A stretch of 64,000 nucleotides of DNA from Hawksworthiomyces lignivorus (Eukaryota; Ascomycota; Sordariomycetes; Ophiostomatales; Ophiostomataceae), in contig NTMA01000012.1 of assembly GCA_002917075.1 (NCBI GenBank), positions 310,001 through 374,000 of the forward strand, given 5' to 3'. Shown one piece after another: positions 20,503-32,558 of this stretch (its first letter is position 1; every line of letters starts with the position of its first letter). The notes beneath the pieces are model-generated. The model saw nothing but the letters and a program-made list of their open reading frames with translations. It had not been told where the DNA came from and made no database searches. The translations under genes and the position numbers were made by a program.

Positions 20503-23500
20503 TTTTAACGGTGCGACCGTACAGTGAGTAGTTGTCACTTCTTGATTTGTCTACTTCGAATATGCTGTAGGTAAGATGTGAGCCGCTTTCCGATCCTATT
20601 CACGAGCCGGATCCATAGAAAAAATAGCCCGTGCAGGATCAATGAAGCGGGTAAAGGATATATCAAGTAAAAGATGTAAGTGACTGGATGAGAGACCGAA
20701 ATGGCGGCAATTCTTCGTTTATGCGGATAGCCTGGCGGGAGTTGCTCCTATCGGTATACGCAAAGAGCGGACAATAATAATTCTATGAGTATTGCATATG
20801 TGAGCATATATCGATAACACAATAAAAAGGCAAAAATGAGGAAAAGATAAAAAATGCGATTTGTTCACGCTGACCAGTTCTCATGAAATGAAAACATGGT
20901 CAAAGCTGCTTCTGATCGCCTTCCGCTTCAAAAAGTATTGACGGTGGAAAGAGGAATTGCAAACAAGCCAGCAGAAGAAATGATTAAATCAGGAAGGGTG
21001 AGGCAAGCAGAGACACTATCATGACTGAATTGTCCCCGGTACCTGGTTTTGAAACAGAAACATAGAGTGGGGGCACAAGTAGAGACGAGATCCTTTACGA
21101 ACCCCTTCTATGCTATTCATGGAGAAGTGATAAAATGCCAGAAAAAGAACATTGGAATGGCCTAGAAAAAAAAAGGAATTTCAATAGAGATAGGAGAGCG
21201 GAATTGTTACCTTTCTTTTCCCCGGTAAACTTGAGGGTGATCAAGGAGCTGCGAGTTTCGAGTCAAAGCATAAAAGAGGCTGCCAAGGCTAATCCGGTTG
21301 GCGACGATCAAGCATTGGCGAACAAAAATGCCAGCTGGTTCGACCTATGAAATCTCTCTTCTTGAATTCTAAGCGGATTTGATCTTTTCTACTGGTCTAC
21401 AGTTTCGCACGCTGCTTCGGTGAGTATCCGTTCTGAATAATGCGGGTGTCGTTCGCGATACTGTCGCACAGTAGCCAAATCGAGTAGCACACGAGCAGGT
21501 CAATGAAATTTGCAAGACAAGCGAACGAGGGTATCTGCAGGCAAATAGGCGGGCGACAGATCTTAAGCGCTCGTGCCAGTATACACAGCAGGATTGCAGG
21601 TGCCTCGGCAAGAATGAACTGAAGTTATTGGCGACAGAATTGAGCAAAAGTGGTAATCGGGGCCGCTTTGCTACTCTGAAAGTGAAGATATACCGTGAAA
21701 AAAAAAAGATCCGTTAGGAGTCAATATCGGTCGTCGAGACCGCCGTGTCTCTCACTCCTTGTTTCGCCGAGGTCGGAACGCTACGATGATCGCTGTGACA
21801 AACAATGTCGAATATCACGTCGCGGGGGGGCAAGATGTCGTAGAATCGATATGTTCCGAAAATTTTCTAGGCGCGGGCTGCGATAAGGAGCGTGTATAAG
21901 CAGACAGCAAGAGACAAGAATAGGAATGATACAAAGAAGAAGAAGAAGAAGAGAAAACAAGAAAAATTGGTATAAAGGAAGGGCAAGACGTGTTAGTGTG
22001 TTCGTCCACGTCGAGACGAAAAAAGAATGAAAAGTGGTGATGCACGAGAGAGAGAAAAACAGAGCAAAAGAAGAGAGAGGAAAACACAAAATACAACGAG
22101 ACGGGGACGAAATTCGAAGGACGAGTTCAGTAGCGAAGACCAAACCAGTCAGAGACGACGACGGGGTGGACCTGGACTAGGCATCGTGGGTGAACAGGGT
22201 TCTGAGGGGTGGAGTGTGGACATGAGTGGAATTCTGGATAAGACCGGGACTGGAGAAGAGGAGATTGGCCATCCCATAAAAAGGAAAAAAGACACCAGAC
22301 GACACACGTCGAATTGGTAGGGTGACAGTGGAGAACCACAAAAGAAGCTTGAACAAACGAACAGCGGCTGGCTGGAATTTCTAGCTTTCTCTCCTTTTCT
22401 CCCCTATTCTCTCTCCTATTCCCTACCACGCACATGGACGGGTATGTGTTTCTTGTCCCCTTCTTCCCTGCTCAGTTTCGTGGCATCGGCACCCGTCGAA
22501 CGAAGAGATAGAATGGGGGGGGTGTCTCGTCCAGAGAAGAGAAGGAGAATGGAAAAAAGATAGCCGAGTGAACGAGCACTCTTCGTCCTGGTAGGTGGAA
22601 CGGGAAGACTGCCCTTGTTCACTTCGTTTTGCACACCACACACACCTGTTTTTGGCTCTCATCGTCTCTGTACTCGTATGTGTTCTCGTACGTATGCATA
22701 CTGCCTTCTGCACCTTATCCAAGCACAAAAGGAAGCGCCCCTGGCTCAGCTACTTTGCACATTTGCGTATGGGTACTGCGCAGAAGGCAAAGCCTTCCAA
22801 AACGTTTTGATCGTTCCTAGCGGACGCCACGGGAGTGGGTGCTAGCAAGGTTAGCCCTTGCATGTAGACCCACTGTTCAAGGTACATATAGGTTTTATTG
22901 GTCGTTTATATCAGGGGAAGAGCCAGAGGGAGGGGGGTATGTGCTCGGACCCAGGGGTAAGGAAAAGTAGTACGAAGTGCGTAGGTACGAAAAGAAAAAA
23001 GCAGAGGGGAGAAGAAGGTGTTGGCCACCCCCTAAGAGAGTCGAAAGACCAAAAGCAAGGAGGGCGAGAAGGACGAATGTTTAGGGGAACAAGCACAATA
23101 CAAACAATACACCAGAAATCGTGGAGAAGGGGGGGTGGGGAGAGATGGTTCTCATCGATCTCTCTTCCTCTACCTTTCGCCTTGTTTTTCAGCGCATCTT
23201 AAGCATATGTTTGTACTTGGCGTGATCCACGTGTGCGCACTTTCTCAACCTCCAAATTCCGACTTGGCTGTCGTTTGCTCTTCAAATATCGCATCGTCTT
23301 TCGCCTTTGATTGGGCTGCTCTTAGAAGAGTAGTACAGCATTTTCATTTTGGATATCTGTACCGTTATCTATCCAGTCATTTCCTAAGTATATACTATGG
23401 CTTGCTCTCCTCTCAACTCGCAACCACCCAGTTTCTTTTCTTATCACAAACGATAGCTGATGCCAGCAACCACCAAAGCAAGATTAGTTAAACACACCAC

Positions 23501-23622
23501 CGTACCACACCATGAATCCTCTAATCAGCCCTTGCGCAGCCTCTCGTTGAGGGGCTCTCCCGGGCAGCATGCAGAAGATACTGTTTGTATGTAGTACCCG
23601 TATGGTATCAAGTCGAGTCTAT

Positions 23623-23633
23623 GTACGGAGTAC
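23623..23633. repeat. GTACGGAGTAC motif, best copy
   Basis: GTAC-GGA-GTAC, two GTAC half-sites around a 3-nt spacer. The 10-mer GTACGGAGTA or its reverse complement recurs exactly at 16093-16102, 27794-27803, 37096-37105 and 59502-59511. One-mismatch copies are at 45800-45809 and 46042-46051. Most are intergenic; the copy at 59502 spans the first exon-intron junction of the ammonium transporter. Confidence 0.7.
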
Positions 23634-25079
23634 ATACACACTCATCGTCCAGCTGCGAACAGGCTCACAGACCACCTTGCTCTGCCGTTGCAACGTGCCA
23701 GTGCTACGAGCGATATGCAGAAGCAAACAGTTCGAATTGCAGGGGGTAAATGAGTCTGCTGAATGCCGATGTCTATTGATACATAAGCGTCTAGCTTAAG
23801 GACGTATCTACCTAATTAATATTCTAAGCGAGAGAGACACCATTCTGCATGATGCAGATACGCGCACGAATGCAAAAGAGCTCAAACGCTTCGATAAGGC
23901 GCAAACGTATGAACCACCCAACAGGAAAAAGGGCGATCTATTTTAACTGGAAAAGGAAGCTACGAGGGCTTCTATCATGTACGGCCATTCTTATTACTTT
24001 ATTGTTTACAATTCCTTGAGACGTAACAGAAAGAAATGAAAAGGCGACATTAGAGTAGATGAGGAGCGCAAGAATGGAAGAGGAAATAGGACCCGAGAAG
24101 AGGCAATAGTAACCGATCGAATCAGATGGCAAATTAGGTCGTAAACAGGTCTTCCTTCCAGGTGTGCCTGAGTTTTAGCGCCAAGAGAAATTCACTGATA
24201 AAGACGAAAGTACCACGACAGGAGCGAGTGTACATACAGTAGCTGGACAAACACGTTCCTTGAGAAACTTCTAAGACAAGCCAAGTCTCAAAAAGATTCG
24301 CACAAGTATGAAATAAAAACAAAAGCAAGATGCTGTTGTAAGACCCTCCAAGAGTAATGCCAAGTCCAAAGAATGGAAAACACGCATAACGGGAAACGAA
24401 ACATTGCATAACCTGCTTGTCTTCGGCTGATCGACAGTCCTTGCCCAGCCCAATAAGATAGTCCAACGACGAACGACGAGGCTCGTCGTATAAAGGAAAA
24501 ACAAGCATTAAAGGGGGAGCAAAGAAAATGCATCACTATTTCTCATTGGGCAGCAACGTGGCGCACATGCACATGTTAGAGGTTGCAGAGTAAGGGGGGA
24601 CCTCTTTTACGCTGTATGTCGCAAGATGTGTTGGTCTTTTAGCGTGTGAAGCCAGTGGCTGGGGCTGAGACAAGTATGTAGACTAAGTTCTCCGTAGCGC
24701 ATCATGACTGCAGTGAAAATCATTTGATATCTTGGGCAAAAGAAAGCCCCAACAACTTCGGTGTAATAAGCACAAGCCTTAGAACAGAGCCTTTACACAG
24801 GACTTAGTCGGCTTTGCTCGCAGCTGGGCCTGTGCATCTGTCGACGATGCAAGAAGGGAACGCCACACTGAGATATCTAGTTTTGGTGCGTCTTTTATCC
24901 GATCATGAGCTTGTGGTTCCGCAATCTATCAAGTTCAAGACGTCACCAGCTGTCACAACCACAAAATCGAGAGAGAAGAGACAAGACTCGCATACGCATC
25001 TGCTCTGTATTCTTCAAGATGTATGTCATGCATGCATGCACCAGATATGAAAGAGGAAAGAATACAGAGTAGTAACCCT

Positions 25080-25185
25080 TTCTTTCCTTCTCTTTCACTT
25101 TTCTTTTCCCTTTTTTTCCCTTTTTTTCCCCTTTTTTTCCTTTTTTTCTTCCTTTTTTCTTTTCTTTTTTTCCCTCCCCTCTCTT
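25080..25185 (+). repeat. Polypyrimidine tract
   Basis: About 105 bp almost purely T and C on the plus strand, with blocks of 6-8 T separated by C. Similar tracts precede genes elsewhere in the window, but no recognisable gene follows this one. Confidence 0.85.
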
Positions 25186-28100
25186 AGTTAGCTCTCATTA
25201 TCGCCTGCTGCGCATTTTATTTTGTTGCGGCCCTTATGTATGTACCTCGTGTTTTACGCTGCACTCCGCACTTTTTTCTGCATTTTGTCACTCTCCGTCT
25301 CTCTGCTAGTGACTGGCACAAATTCCGGTTTCACCACCAAGACATGCAGTACAATCAGCAATTATCAGCATCGCCAAAATTCATGAAAATCGTTCGCTCG
25401 GCCTCCTTCAGATAGGATCGGCGTCGGGCTGCGGGAAAGATCTTAGGTCCAAGACCTCTGCCGTCCGCATTCCTGTTCCGTGCGCCCCCTCCCCCCATAT
25501 GGTGCCCTGTTTCCGTGTTCATCTGGCTTCTTTCTGTATTCTTTCCCCTCCCTTCCCTTGCCACAAATAGATGAACCGGCAAAAAAAAGCAAGTAGACAG
25601 CAACGGAGAAACAAAACCTGCCAAACTAGAAGCACTTAAGGATGTTATAGAGCATATATGTGAGACGCCGGCTGTAGCCACCTACTGCAAATACGTAATA
25701 GGCTTAGAGAATAGCTGCGCTGTTAAAAAGTGGTTGTGATACCTCTCGCAAGAATCTCTGCTTCAAGTTTCTCTTCAGTGGCGTTATTAAGCTGCGACGT
25801 TTCTTTTCTTCTTCTGCTCCTTTCCCCTGTTTGTGCCTCAAACAGACAGCCCATATTGCTTATGTCTTGCCCCTGTTTGCCCCCCCCTCCTCCTCCTCAA
25901 AGACGAATGAATTACTCCTGCCGTCGTAAATTACATCATAAGATATGTGTGCATACCAGCAAGTTGCTTTCAATGGCTCCATTAAAGGCACTGCATCACA
26001 CCAAAGGATACGTCGTACATCCATAGTCACGCACTGCAGTGCTGCCTCACTGTGCGAGAATGAGATCATGTCGTCTTGACCTTTATTGAACGTTTTTATT
26101 CGGCGCCGAAACGGTCTCCCGAAAGACAGCTTCCTATTCTAACTTGGTAGCGGAAAAGACCAAGAGAAAGAGAAGAGACATTTACTCGTAGGCAGGCAAA
26201 CACCAGATGGTAACCAATTTGCAACGAGAAGCATGGGCTGCCACACCATTTTAGTAGCGACTGCCTAGCGCATCTTGCCCACAACTGTGCGCAGGGTAGT
26301 TACTTTCGGATCGGTTAGCCTTCCGCGAGCCAATGGCAATAGCAAATCATCGGGCTTAGCGCTAGTATTCGCTGTGTTCCGGTCCTTGCTAGGCCCGAGT
26401 AGGATAAGCTCCAGGAACGAAATGCTCTCACAGCAAGCACTTAATAGGGGGAAGAAAAGAGGAAGAAAAAGACGTGATCTTTTTTCTGTTCGCCGTCCGC
26501 TCGCCCATAAATCACTTTTCGTTGGTTTGTTGGTTCGGCTCGGTTTGTAGGGAGAATAGTTTCCATCGAAGTTTTCTTAGGTTTGTCACATCCAGCAACG
26601 GGAGAACGCTACCCCCATATGCGCTATTGCACTTACGCCGAACACTGTCTATCAGTGGGACTGTCGAATGAACACGGGCTGCAAAGTGCAATAGCATATG
26701 CGTAAAGGGGCAAAGAAAAGGGGCAACTAGATAGAAGTTGACGACAGGAAAGAAACATACGGCAGATCATATCTGTCGAACGACAGCAAGAAAGGGGGAC
26801 CAAAAGCAAATCAGCGCAAAACGGGCGAGCCGAGGGTATTCGTAAGAGGTTGCAGAAAATTTTAATAACCCCCCAAGAAGGAGAAGCACGGAAATACTGA
26901 ATATTTTCTAAGAGCATGCAGAAAGGTCCGAATAGGCTTCGTAGAAGGAAAAGAATAATTAAGTTCCCGCCTGAAAATAAAACGAGAGAAATGGGTCAGA
27001 TTTCATTTCCCAGAAGAAAAAATATCGAGGCTCAACGTCTCCAATTTCTGATGCACGCCGTCAACCAAGATCCCGGAACATGGTGGAGTATGCCAGGGCT
27101 GCAACGGTAAAATTACCAAAGGTGGACGGTTCATGGGAGGCGTTCGTCAGGTGTGCAGCAAATCCTATGACCTATTTTCACCTTTGAGACATACCCTGTG
27201 AGCCTGTGTACATACGTACAATGCAATCAAAATCCTTGATACGAACAAAATGCCATTAGCCTTATTTCAAGAGTTGCTCACAACACTTGCGACATATTAA
27301 ATTATTTGAGATGTCGAGGGTGCCTGCGCACTCATATCTCTATCGGCGGTAAGATCGTTAATACGACTACATATAGCTTACGACGTATACATGCATAAAG
27401 CAAATAGCTCTAGAATATCGATTAAAGGATGACCAAGCCAAGCCGACAATCGGGCAGCCCAATGGGAAGTTACATGTCGCTCAGGACAAGGCGCGGAGCA
27501 CCTGGCTCTGGTTACGAGCTTGTTGAATGCTATATTAGGTCTTGATTCGTCATTTTTGTATGTGCTGCCCTCTAGCTTTTGATTCTTCTCATTTCCGGTG
27601 TATCTCAGTTCATATTTCAATATTGCACAGCTGAGCCGCGATTCACGATAGCAAGATACGATATGCAGCATGGGCAGGAATGGTTGGCTATCCACCACAA
27701 GCATATGATTACGCCGCACATGCCTTGTACTTATTGTGCATATGCTCCGCGGCGCGCTGTCGTGATGCTTCTGCATTTTGATAGCACGCATAATACTCCG
27801 TACACGGTAGGGCATCGGGACGGGAAGAGATAATTTCTGGAAATAAGTGTATCTGGAGCATAAAAATGGGACCCTTTAGTCAGGTCCAATCTCGGCTACT
27901 GTTGTCCCAAAAGTCACCAGGTCTCCGCCTCGGGTTGCATTGTGCTTCCCACCCATTCCTTCCGACCCCTGCACGCGAAAAGATTGGGACGGGAAAAGAA
28001 GATAGTGCGAGAAACAGCGTAAAATAACGTGAGCTAGAGCTCTTCTAGAGTCGTGTGCCTTCTTCTTTCTTTCTCTGCAAGATTGTGTTCTATCTTAATG

Positions 28101-30041
28101 ATCACAAGAAACAGCCCTGTCCAAGCATAAGCCAGATCAGCTGCCACGGCTGCTTATCCAATTTACGGACCAGATTTGAGAGTTTGTCCGCCGCATGCCG
28201 TATTCTCCGTATTTGTGCATCGTACATAGAGCAGATTCTGCCGATCTCTGGCACGCGGCACCTGTCGGATTTTTTGATTTTTTTTTTGGTCAATTGAAAA
28301 GTTTTCACATTGTGGATAATTTTTTTGCCTCTGGTCATTTCAAAGCAAGCCAGTAGGCTTACCTTGCATGTGGCGCGCTGTTTTCACCCCGAACAAATTA
28401 CATGCGTATAACGATGCAGTAGTTTGTTTCAACGGCTTCGGCACAAACTCAGCTCTCTAAAATATAAATTAAAACTAAGTCTAGCACATAAGAATCTGAT
28501 GAACGGTAAATGACGGGATGGCACCAAAAAAATTTGAAACCTAAGAAGATGCCAAAGCGATGACATACAGTATACCAAAGACGGAAGTAAGTAAATAAAT
28601 AATAGAACACGAGACGCGCCTCAAAGACGCGTTCTTTCGAATTTGCTCATTGATAGTCCGGTGCATTTTTTAGTTTGTATTGCGGGGTAGCAGAAGAGCG
28701 GCCTGCCGGTAATCAAAAACCAGGTTCACGGTCCCTTTTCTTGGTTGCAGGCGCCAGTGTGTGGGTGTGTACTTTCCCCGCCTCGATTTCGAAGGAGCAA
28801 GACGAAAAGTGCAAACATGTAAAGTAAGCCTTAGTCGTAATTGTCAGGCATTGATCTTCCTCTTTCCAGCTGGTGTATCATCTTCGCCCCTTCCTTATTT
28901 CAACGGCCGTTGCACAAAAGTCATCACGAGATTGAGGCAGCTGCGGGTGTCGTGTATTCTGGCAACTCCCGAACTTCTGCCGAACGCAGAGAATATGTAA
29001 TTGTTGCAAGGCACGGCTACGTCAGCTAGAAAAATGCAGTTTCAGCCTATGAAAATGCAAGCCGGTCTCACTGGGTACCCGAAAGCCAGTCGGATTGTCG
29101 AGATATGGCTTCTCTCAGTTGGGAGACTATCAGGCAGCTGCAAGGAAATATCGCTTTCACCGACATGTTAGCGACTACATCCCCGTCACACCGCCATCGC
29201 CATGTTTTTCTGTAATACGGAGAACTCGGTGCGCAATCAGAAAGTATTTAGTGCTATGTAAAACAGAGGAAAGAGCATTGGGGAACAGACTCGCCTCAGA
29301 GAGAAAGAACGACCAGTAGGAACACGCCCATATTCCGGTGTACCCTGCCAGTGCCCTGTTTTTGCTGCTACGTGTACTCGTATACAGTCCACCGTACGGC
29401 GTGCACAGGGTACTGCACCATGCTAGGCTTACAGGATAATACAAGCTGTACGCAGTAAAAATGGGCTCTGATCCTCCCTTAGCGGCCGGCAGCAGGAACT
29501 ACCGAGATGACCCCAAGAAGTCCCAAGAGCCTAAATATGATTCAGCAGACTAACTTCAATGACACCGACATCACCGTCGAGACCACACTCTCTTCTCCGG
29601 CCAGAGCCGTTCCGCCTTCTTATTATAACTTTTTCCAAATTAATTTCTATTTCGTATACTACTTGATACAGCTTATTTGATTCTCTTTTGTTTACTTGCT
29701 TGTTTATTTGTCCTTTAGAGGGCTTTGCGTCCAGAATGGACGACTCTCTGCCAGAAATGGCTGGATGGTCTCACCGCCAGTCATCGTTATATAAAGAAGA
29801 CAGTGAGAAGAAAACTCATTGTCACGACGAGGATTTTCGTTCTGGAGCAGATCTACGGACCGTGGGTGCGAGTACATTTGACTTGGGTAGAAAATGGTCA
29901 ACGACAAAGCGTCAACATAACTCTGCTGTACTTGTGGTTCTCGCTTGCACAACTGGTATCATCTTTCTCATAGCTAGCCTCGCCTCTTCTCGGTGTCAAC
30001 AGCGAGTCTATTCGGCATCAAATTCGCCAGACGCAGGAGCA

Positions 30042-32558
30042 ATGAAGGTCACACTTCTCTCATCATTATTCCTGCTGCTCCAGGGCAGCTGTGCCAGCAA
30101 TCCTGCTCAACCACTTGCGCCTCCGTCCGAGGTGCCTTACTACGGCCGCAGTCAGCCCGTATACCCTTCTCGTATGTTTCTCACGCAGAGCACAAATTCT
30201 GGTTTGATCTACTTTCTCTAACAATAACCGCGGCTTGCAGCCCTGGGCAACGGCTCATCCGATTCCAAATGGGCTCGTGCCTACCGTGGTGCCCGGGCAC
30301 TTGTCGCGCAGATGACCCTCGAAGAGAAGGTTCATTTGACCTATGGCCAGCCAGGACCTTGTGCTGGCAACACAGCTCCCATCCCTCACCTAGGAGTACC
30401 TTCGTTTTGTTTCTCAGATGCCCCTGACGGAGTCCGCGGCCAGGAATTTGTCTCCGGCTTCCCGGCCGGCATCCACGTGGCTGCTACCTTCGATACCGAT
30501 CTGATGTACCGCTACGGCGAGGCTGTCGGCCGCGAATTTTACGGCAAAGGTGTGCATGTGGCTCTGGGTCCGGTCTCCGGCCCCTTAGGCCGTATAGCCC
30601 GCGGAGGCCGCAATTGGGAGGGGCTCGGCAGCGACCCATACTTGGCCGGTGTCGGTATGGGTGCTGTCACCCGTGGCATGCAAGCTTCAGGAGTCATTTC
30701 TACACCGAAGCACTTCGTTCTCAACGAGCAGGAGTTTCGCCGTCGTGAGACAGCACGGCAGCGTGAAGGGGATATTGTTGGCGAGGCCGTAAGCTCCAAC
30801 GTCGACGACCGGACGCTGCACGAGCTGTACGTGTTCCCATTTATGAACGCTCTCGCAGCTGGCGCGGGCGCTGTTATGTGCTCGTACCAGCGGGCCAACC
30901 ACTCATACGGCTGCCAGAACTCAAAGCTGCTCAATGGCATTCTCAAGACCGAGCTCGGCTTTGAAGGGTTCGCCCTCAGTGACTGGGATGCACAGCACTC
31001 TGGCGTTGCCTCTGCGCTGGCCGGTCTCGATGTCGCTATGCCGGGAAGCAAAGGTTACTGGGCAGATGGACTGCTCGTGGAGGCGGTCAAGAACGGGTCC
31101 ATTGACACCTCCCGCCTCGACGATATGGTGACGCGCCTTCTAGCTGCTTGGAACTACGTGGGCGAAGCAGACCAGGCGGGCATCGCCTTCCCATCGCCGC
31201 CCGCCATCTATCCCACGAGCACGCAGCGTCATCCGCCAGTGGATGTGCAGGCAGACCACGCCTCTTTAATCCGCACCATCGGAGCGGCCGGCACTGTTCT
31301 CGTTAAAAATGTCAACCAGACGCTACCCCTGCGCCGTCCAAGGTTTCTTTGCGTATACGGCTACGACGCTGTCTTGAAAGCCGACCCGTGGAGCAACCCG
31401 TCTCGATTTGGCGGTGGCTACGAAGTCAACCATGGCTGGAATACACTAAATGGCACGCTGATCACCGGTGGCGGCTCCGGCGGGACCTCACCTCCCTACG
31501 TAGTCTCCCCTTTTCAGGCCCTCCAGGAGCGCGTGGTACAGGAAGGCGGCGTCCTACGCTGGGATTTCTACTCGGAGAAGCCCGCCGTTGCCTACGCCAA
31601 CGCCGACGCCTGCATCGTGTTTATCAACGCCTACGCATCTGAGAGTTTTGATCGCCCCAGCTTGACGGATCAGTTCAGCGACAATCTCGTGCACAATGTC
31701 GCTAGCATGTGTGCCAATACCATTGTCGTTTTGCACTCAGCCGGCATCCGCGTCGTGGATGCCTGGATCGACCATGTCAACGTGACCGCTGTTTTATTCG
31801 CGGGGCTCCCCGGCCAGGAGTCAGGCCACAGTCTGGCCGACGTCCTCTATGGCGACACCAACCCGTCTGGCCGATTGCCCTACACAGTGGCGCGGCGCGA
31901 GGCCGACTACGGTGACCTGCTGAACTCGTCCACATCAACAGACTTCTTTCCCGACGATGACTTTGCCGAGGGTCTGTACATGGACTACCGGGCATTTGAC
32001 CGCAAGGGCCTTGTTCCGCGGTTTCCCTTCGGCTTCGGCCTATCATACACGACATTTACGTACGGCCCAAATTTGACGGCAGGATGGGTGGCGACAGCCG
32101 GTGGAGAGACCTCCGCCGCCGTTCCAGCGGAGTTCCCCAATCCGGCTGTGCTGGTTGTCCAGGGCGGTCACCCGGATCTCTGGGAGACCGTGGCTATAGT
32201 ACGGACTCGTGTGGCTAACACTGGCGCCGTAGCCGGCACCGAAGTGGTACAATTATACGTGGGCGTGCCGGGGGCTAACGGGGAGGCAACTGAGGAAATA
32301 GCTGTCGAGAAGGCCTCTTTTGCCGCTACTGGGAATGCGGCAGGGGATTCTCCCGTTCGGCAGCTGCGGGGCTTCCGGCGGGTGGGCCCGCTAGCGCCGG
32401 ACCAGGCGGTGGATGTAGCGTTCGCGCTGACACGGCGAGACTTGAGCGTGTGGGACGTGACAGCCCAGCAGTGGCGGCTGCGGCGAGGTACGTACCGGCT
32501 CTATGTCGGGGCGAGCAGCCGGGATCTGCGGGTGAACGGGACGCTAATCATTGAGTAA
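30042..32558 (+). CDS. Secreted GH3 beta-glucosidase
   Basis: Two exons, 30042-30171 and 30241-32558, encode 815 residues. The 69-nt intron is GTATGT...TTGCAG in phase 1. The N-terminus MKVTLLSSLFLLLQGSCA is a signal peptide. The GH3 N-domain includes GPVSGPLGRIARGGRNWEG, the substrate-binding PKHF and the nucleophile D291 in LSDWDAQHSG. A GH3 C-domain follows (about 400-640, with FAGLPGQESGHSLADVLYG and NPSGRLPYT), then FPFGFGLSYT and a fibronectin-III-like domain to the end. It should release glucose from cello-oligosaccharides or other beta-glucosides outside the cell. The frame is also open upstream to 29688, with an ATG at 29736 and a hydrophobic segment, so a longer membrane-anchored form is possible. 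Confidence 0.92.

Larger units (their letters stand above)
20503..30041. other. 9.5 kb gene desert
   Basis: No recognisable gene on either strand. Frames up to about 125 codons occur but show no domain, no codon bias and mostly simple composition. A purine-rich plus-strand block (21900-22320) may be part of a very long leader or promoter of the minus-strand gene to the left. A polypyrimidine block lies at about 25080-25185. Motif copies GTACGGAGTA lie at 23623 and 27794. The last 300 bp is open in frame with the beta-glucosidase start. No transposon ends, tRNA or rRNA seen. Confidence 0.6.
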
